Shown in pieces: positions 60,431 through 64,000 of a stretch of 64,000 bases of DNA. The stretch is from Neoscytalidium dimidiatum (taxonomy: Eukaryota > Ascomycota > Dothideomycetes > Botryosphaeriales > Botryosphaeriaceae). The DNA is taken from the NCBI GenBank assembly GCA_037367355.1, contig CM074698.1, positions 992,001 through 1,056,000 of the forward strand. The letters run 5' to 3'. The notes beneath the pieces are model-generated. The model did no database searches, was not told where the DNA came from, and saw only the letters and a program-made list of their open reading frames with translations. Made by a program: the position numbers and the translations under genes. Within the stretch, counting starts at the first letter, position 1; each line of letters starts with the position of its first letter.

Positions 60431-61265
60431 ATGTCGCAACCGGTCAAGGCTGCCGCGGGCAAGGCTGCCCAGGCCGCCAACGCCTTCAAGGTGCGCTCAT
60501 CCACCATCCACCCTGTCCCGGCTACCGCCCCCAACGAGTCGTCCGCCGCCCTAGCATACCCAGCCCTCCATCTTCAAATGCTACTCGAGCACCGTCTCCG
60601 AAGCCCAATGCGATAGCTCGAATGCCTGTTTGCCTCTGTAAAACGTAATTGACACATCCCGGGCCCCCACAGAAATACACCGTCCAGCCCAAAGGCATCT
60701 GGGCGCGCATCAACAACATCCTCGCCGTCGACCCGAAGCGCAGCACCGGCGTGCCGCTGAACCCGCAATTCCGCAACCCGCCGCCGGGCGCGCTCGACCC
60801 GGCCACGTACGACGACCCCGTCACCGTCCCTGCCGGCGACATCGCCGACAACCCGTACTGGAAGCGCGACGTCCGCCGCCGGTACCCGCGCCTGGCGACG
60901 GTCAAGCAGGGGGACGTCGTCGGCCTGCTGAGCGTCGGCAGCGCCGCGAACGAGAAGGTCGAGCTGATCGGCGAGGAGGGCAAGAACAAGCTCGTCGCGG
61001 TGAAGGACGAGGGCGAGAAGGGGCTGGCTGCGTTCTTTGAGAAGGATACGGGCGCTGTGACGAGCGTGCTGGGCGAGAACGGGCTCCCACCGCTGCCGAG
61101 CGGACACCATACTACGGGCAAGCTGGGAGAGAAGAAGTACGCGCTGAACGAGGAGCAGACGTATGGCGGAGAGTATGTGCACCGATGTACCCTGGTTCTG
61201 CCGTGCGGGAATTGGATTTTTGCTAACCGAATTGTTGCAGCTATCCTTGCAGGACGTTTGTTTAG
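60431..61265 (+). CDS. Mitochondrial complex I 21.3 kDa accessory subunit (NUZM-like, 194 aa)
   Basis: Accessory subunit of NADH:ubiquinone oxidoreductase in the inner mitochondrial membrane, fungus-specific. Three exons are inferred: 60431-60490, 60673-61172 and 61241-61265. The last exon is only 25 nt. The donor GTATGT at 61173 and acceptor TTGCAG at 61240 give GGDYPCRTFV*, whereas reading through would replace this end by an unrelated tail. Family-typical blocks are GIWARINNILAVDPKRSTG, VPLNPQFRNPPPG, TVPAGDIADNPYWKRD and GLLSVGSA; the N-terminus is Ala/Lys-rich like a matrix-targeting sequence. Subunit naming (N. crassa 21.3 kDa / Yarrowia NUZM) is from memory. The first intron is 182 nt, long for this genome. 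Middle exon is very GC-rich. Confidence 0.8.
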
Positions 61266-61684
61266 ATACGACGCAGAGAAAAGAGAATAGAGGTGGTCTT
61301 GTACTTGTGTAAATATTGCACAGGATATGAAGTTGTGGTTTTGGTAATATCTATGGGGGCCCTAGACTACGTGATTTGTACGCTCGAATCGGTGTGGAGT
61401 GATTACGAGCTCGCGCACACGCAGCCAATATTGAAGGTAGGTATGGCTTATTGCTGAGTGAATCGAGAAGACTACGAATCGATTAGTACGGATGTAATCT
61501 TCTACATTTAGAATTGAATGGGAGCGGTTCGATTTCTTACTAGAGCTGGGTTTCAGAGCTTGGTCCTGCGTCTGGCAGGCGCACACGGCAGGCGCTCGCG
61601 GCAGGCGCATCTCAGGGCCCATGGTCTTGTGGGAAACTTGCCTTCACGCGCGTCGTACTACGACAGCGAGCTACCCACGACAAC
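61266..61684. other. Intergenic
   Basis: AT-rich 3' UTR region of the complex I gene followed by the promoter of the RING gene. No gene is seen. Confidence 0.5.
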
Positions 61685-64000
61685 ATGGCGTCCGCAGGGG
61701 GTGCAAGGCGGCACGATTCGGCACTGGACGTCATTTTCACGTGCGACATCTGCCAGGCCAGCATTTCCGATATCTACAGCAAAAGCAGTGCCGGTGCGGT
61801 GGTGACAGACTTCCAGGATGGACGACCTCGCGCTGCAGATCGACACGTTACCTGCTTGTGGCTCACAGCGTGCATGCATCTTACTTGTGGCAGGCACCTT
61901 GAAGGTGGCGGTACGTATTGGCACGGCGTAACCGTGGTATGGCCAGCGATAGATTGGCTGATGGAATTGCCCCAACAGGTGCACCCTTCCATCCCCAAGG
62001 AGAGCATCCTCAAGCACCATGCCCGTTTTGCGTGAGACATTCAAATGACAGAAGACCGAAAACGCTGTACGCAATCAGAGGACTTCAGCGTGGGAATTTC
62101 GATCCGGAGATACCAGAGTTGCTGTTTCGATCACCGCCCATGAAGCTGAGTGGGCAGGGTGTCGAGCTGGAGGCACTGAAGGTAAAACGCCGGTCCTGTT
62201 CATATTCTGCTGAGCTCACTCTAGTAGTTCCAATATATGTCACTCATCCGCTACGGCACCTCCATGTCCTCAAACTGCCAGGCTCTGGAGCAGGCAGCGC
62301 GCAAGGCCGAACACGATGTCAAGCGAGTTGAAGCCGAGAACTTTTCCCTGACCAAGGAGAACAGAGTGCTAAGAGCGAAATTGGCATCGCTTGAGGGTAT
62401 TCAGGCGGATGTTGCGAGGTGGAACGAGAGGATGCCCAGGCTCACCCACTATTTGAAGCAATGGCCTTTGGTCATGGGGTGAGTCCGTTGTTCGCGACGC
62501 CCTGTTCTGCAGAGGAGTTACTAACTTAAAATAGAGAAGTGAACGAAATGAGAGGTCAGCTTGAACTGCTCGGTTATGTGGTCCCTAAGAGAGACTATGC
62601 ATATCACGATGAAGCGGAAGAGAATGCGAAACAAACAGCCATTGCGAATGTGTCTGAGGCCCATACAGATAAGGAACCCCAGAAAGCGGCAAGAATTCCT
62701 ACAGATAACACGCAGACGGAATATGGAACAGGTATACCTCGGTAGTCAATCTCAGAACATCACAGAAATTGTTTCGCTGACAAGATTGAACCGCAAGCCC
62801 AGACTCATCTCTCCGAACACAGCTCTGACCGAAAGAGAAAGCTTTCTGATTATGACGGGCGTAATGACAAACCGGACTACGATGAGCAAGCCCTGCGCCG
62901 CGGAAACGAACACTGCGCTCCGGAGTCCAGAGGCGTCGTTGGTAATAATAGAGCTTCCTTGCCGCGGAACGATAGGTTTCATAACCGATTTTCGAGCTCT
63001 GTACCCTCAGACACGGGCACTGTTCCACAAATGCACATGGTTGAAGCTGGTGGATGGCAACAAAATTATGGGATGAAATTTCATAACCACGGTCCTCAGA
63101 CTCCTAAACCACCGCCACGTCGATATGAGATCGACAAGTACATGACTGGTGCAGCAGACCAGTCTGCTAAGCATATGAGACCAAGCAGGCAGCATCAACC
63201 AGCGCAGCAATCGGGCCAAGCTGCTGAAGGCCTTTATCCACCTCGAGACCAGCGCTACCACAACAGTTGCCAAGACGAAAATGCATATCATATTTACGAC
63301 AAAACCCAAAGGCATCTGAAGCTGCCCACTCCTCACCAGGTGTATGATCCCACGGTTCTTGGAGTCCAATCGCAGTCGGCGTTGAACAGGCAGCAAACAG
63401 ATTGGCCATCGACTTCCATGAATAATAACGGGCTCACTTCACTGGGACCCATTGACCATTCGTTGGTGTACGGGTGCAAGCCACTCCGTTATGATCCCGC
63501 TACCCCGCTTCCCAGGAGACAACAAGGTCCTCACAATCTCAAGCCTCCGAACCAACGTCCGAGTCCATTCTTCACAAGGATCCCAGGTAGTGTGGGTTCC
63601 GGAGTCAGCCATGTCGCGGCAGGACTCTCAGCAAATGCTCGCATGGGCACTGTTTCAAAGAGACCAGACCTCGCTGTTGCGTCCCCTTCGCAGAAATGGG
63701 TTCAGCCGCAGAGTTTGAATGGTCTCTCGTTCATTGACATACCACATGACCGTAGCAGAAACGAGCCACTTCTCCAGAGTAATGAAAATGAATCTCAGCA
63801 CAGGACCAGCGTTAATGGCACATTCATTCCGCACAACCCGATGCGTGTGGATCAAGGAATCATCAAACATTCGCAACAGGGTCGACTCTCATCGTCCTAC
63901 TTTAACTCAATGCCTCCTCCGCAACGCATCAGCCCCATCTCTAAAGCTTATCGGACACCTCGGATGCCGCCAATCTCTCAGTTTGCGTTGCGACCGACTT
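61685..64000 (+). CDS. RING-type zinc finger / coiled-coil protein with long disordered tail, 3' end outside window
   Basis: Exons 61685-61910, 61979-62181, 62228-62478 and from 62535 on. Introns are GT-AG and keep frame (G|GT, K|F, GG|A). The RING-like module has C20, C23, C63, H65, C68, H71, C90 and C93 (CDIC ... CMHLTCGRH ... CPFC), a C3H2C3 pattern with an unusually long first loop. Conserved GNFDPEIPELLF and FQYMSLIRYG follow, then a coiled coil (about 155-205, VKRVEAENFSLTKENRVL). Exon 4 meets an in-frame TAG at 62743-62745, but the same frame is then open for 418 codons to the window end, with a Gln/Pro/Arg-rich tail. I infer an intron of 66 nt (62732-62797) or a similar one removing the TAG. 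RING plus coiled coil plus disordered tail is the layout of Zip3/HEI10-type E3 ligases; relation unproven. Confidence 0.75.

Overview
The window looks like nuclear DNA of a filamentous ascomycete (Pezizomycotina), most likely a Dothideomycete. The evidence is short introns of about 45-80 nt with GT(A/G)AGT-type donors and CTGAC-like branch sites, genes separated by kilobase-scale GC-mixed spacers, no operons, and several fungus-specific families (Rtt106, DUF3405, fungal-type 5'-cobalamin-independent methionine synthase Met6, a fungal complex I accessory subunit, secreted bicupin oxalate decarboxylase). No rRNA, convincing tRNA, CRISPR array or intact transposon was seen.

Layout. 1-1126: a secreted kelch protein (minus strand, runs off the left edge). 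4.2-4.8 kb: a small Cys-rich zinc-ribbon protein (minus). 6-12.8 kb: a disordered protein, histone chaperone RTT106 and a fungal transcription-factor-like protein, all plus. 14.7-15.2 kb: a small secreted protein (minus). 17.2-21.5 kb: a basic nuclear-type protein and a large DUF3405 type II membrane protein. 25-34.5 kb is an accessory-looking block: secreted oxalate decarboxylase, a fumarylacetoacetate-hydrolase-like enzyme, a Ure2-type glutathione transferase, an unrecognised split ORF and a Gly/Val-rich secreted protein. Four of these have a clear TATA box. 37.6-41.7 kb: a 1352-aa kelch ectodomain/single-TM/long cytoplasmic tail protein. 42-47 kb: gene-poor and rich in homopolymers and hairpins, with only weak gene candidates. 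49-51.5 kb: MET6 (minus). 52.9-64 kb: dense housekeeping-like run with an HTH/AT-hook protein, a POF1-like nucleotidyltransferase, a 1549-aa disordered protein, a mitochondrial complex I accessory subunit, and a RING/coiled-coil protein that runs off the right edge.

Gene structures were assembled by hand from splice signals, frame continuity and family conservation. Several differ from simple open reading frames: in-frame introns inside the left kelch gene and the basic protein gene, an upstream first exon for the zinc-ribbon gene, a 25-nt last exon for the complex I subunit, a GC-AG intron in the GST, and an in-frame TAG in the RING gene that an intron probably removes. No clearly novel multi-gene system was found. 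The best leads are the 25-34 kb TATA-driven accessory block, the triplicated Trp-Ala-Arg motif in the 1549-aa protein, and the RING gene with its 418-codon open continuation past a stop.
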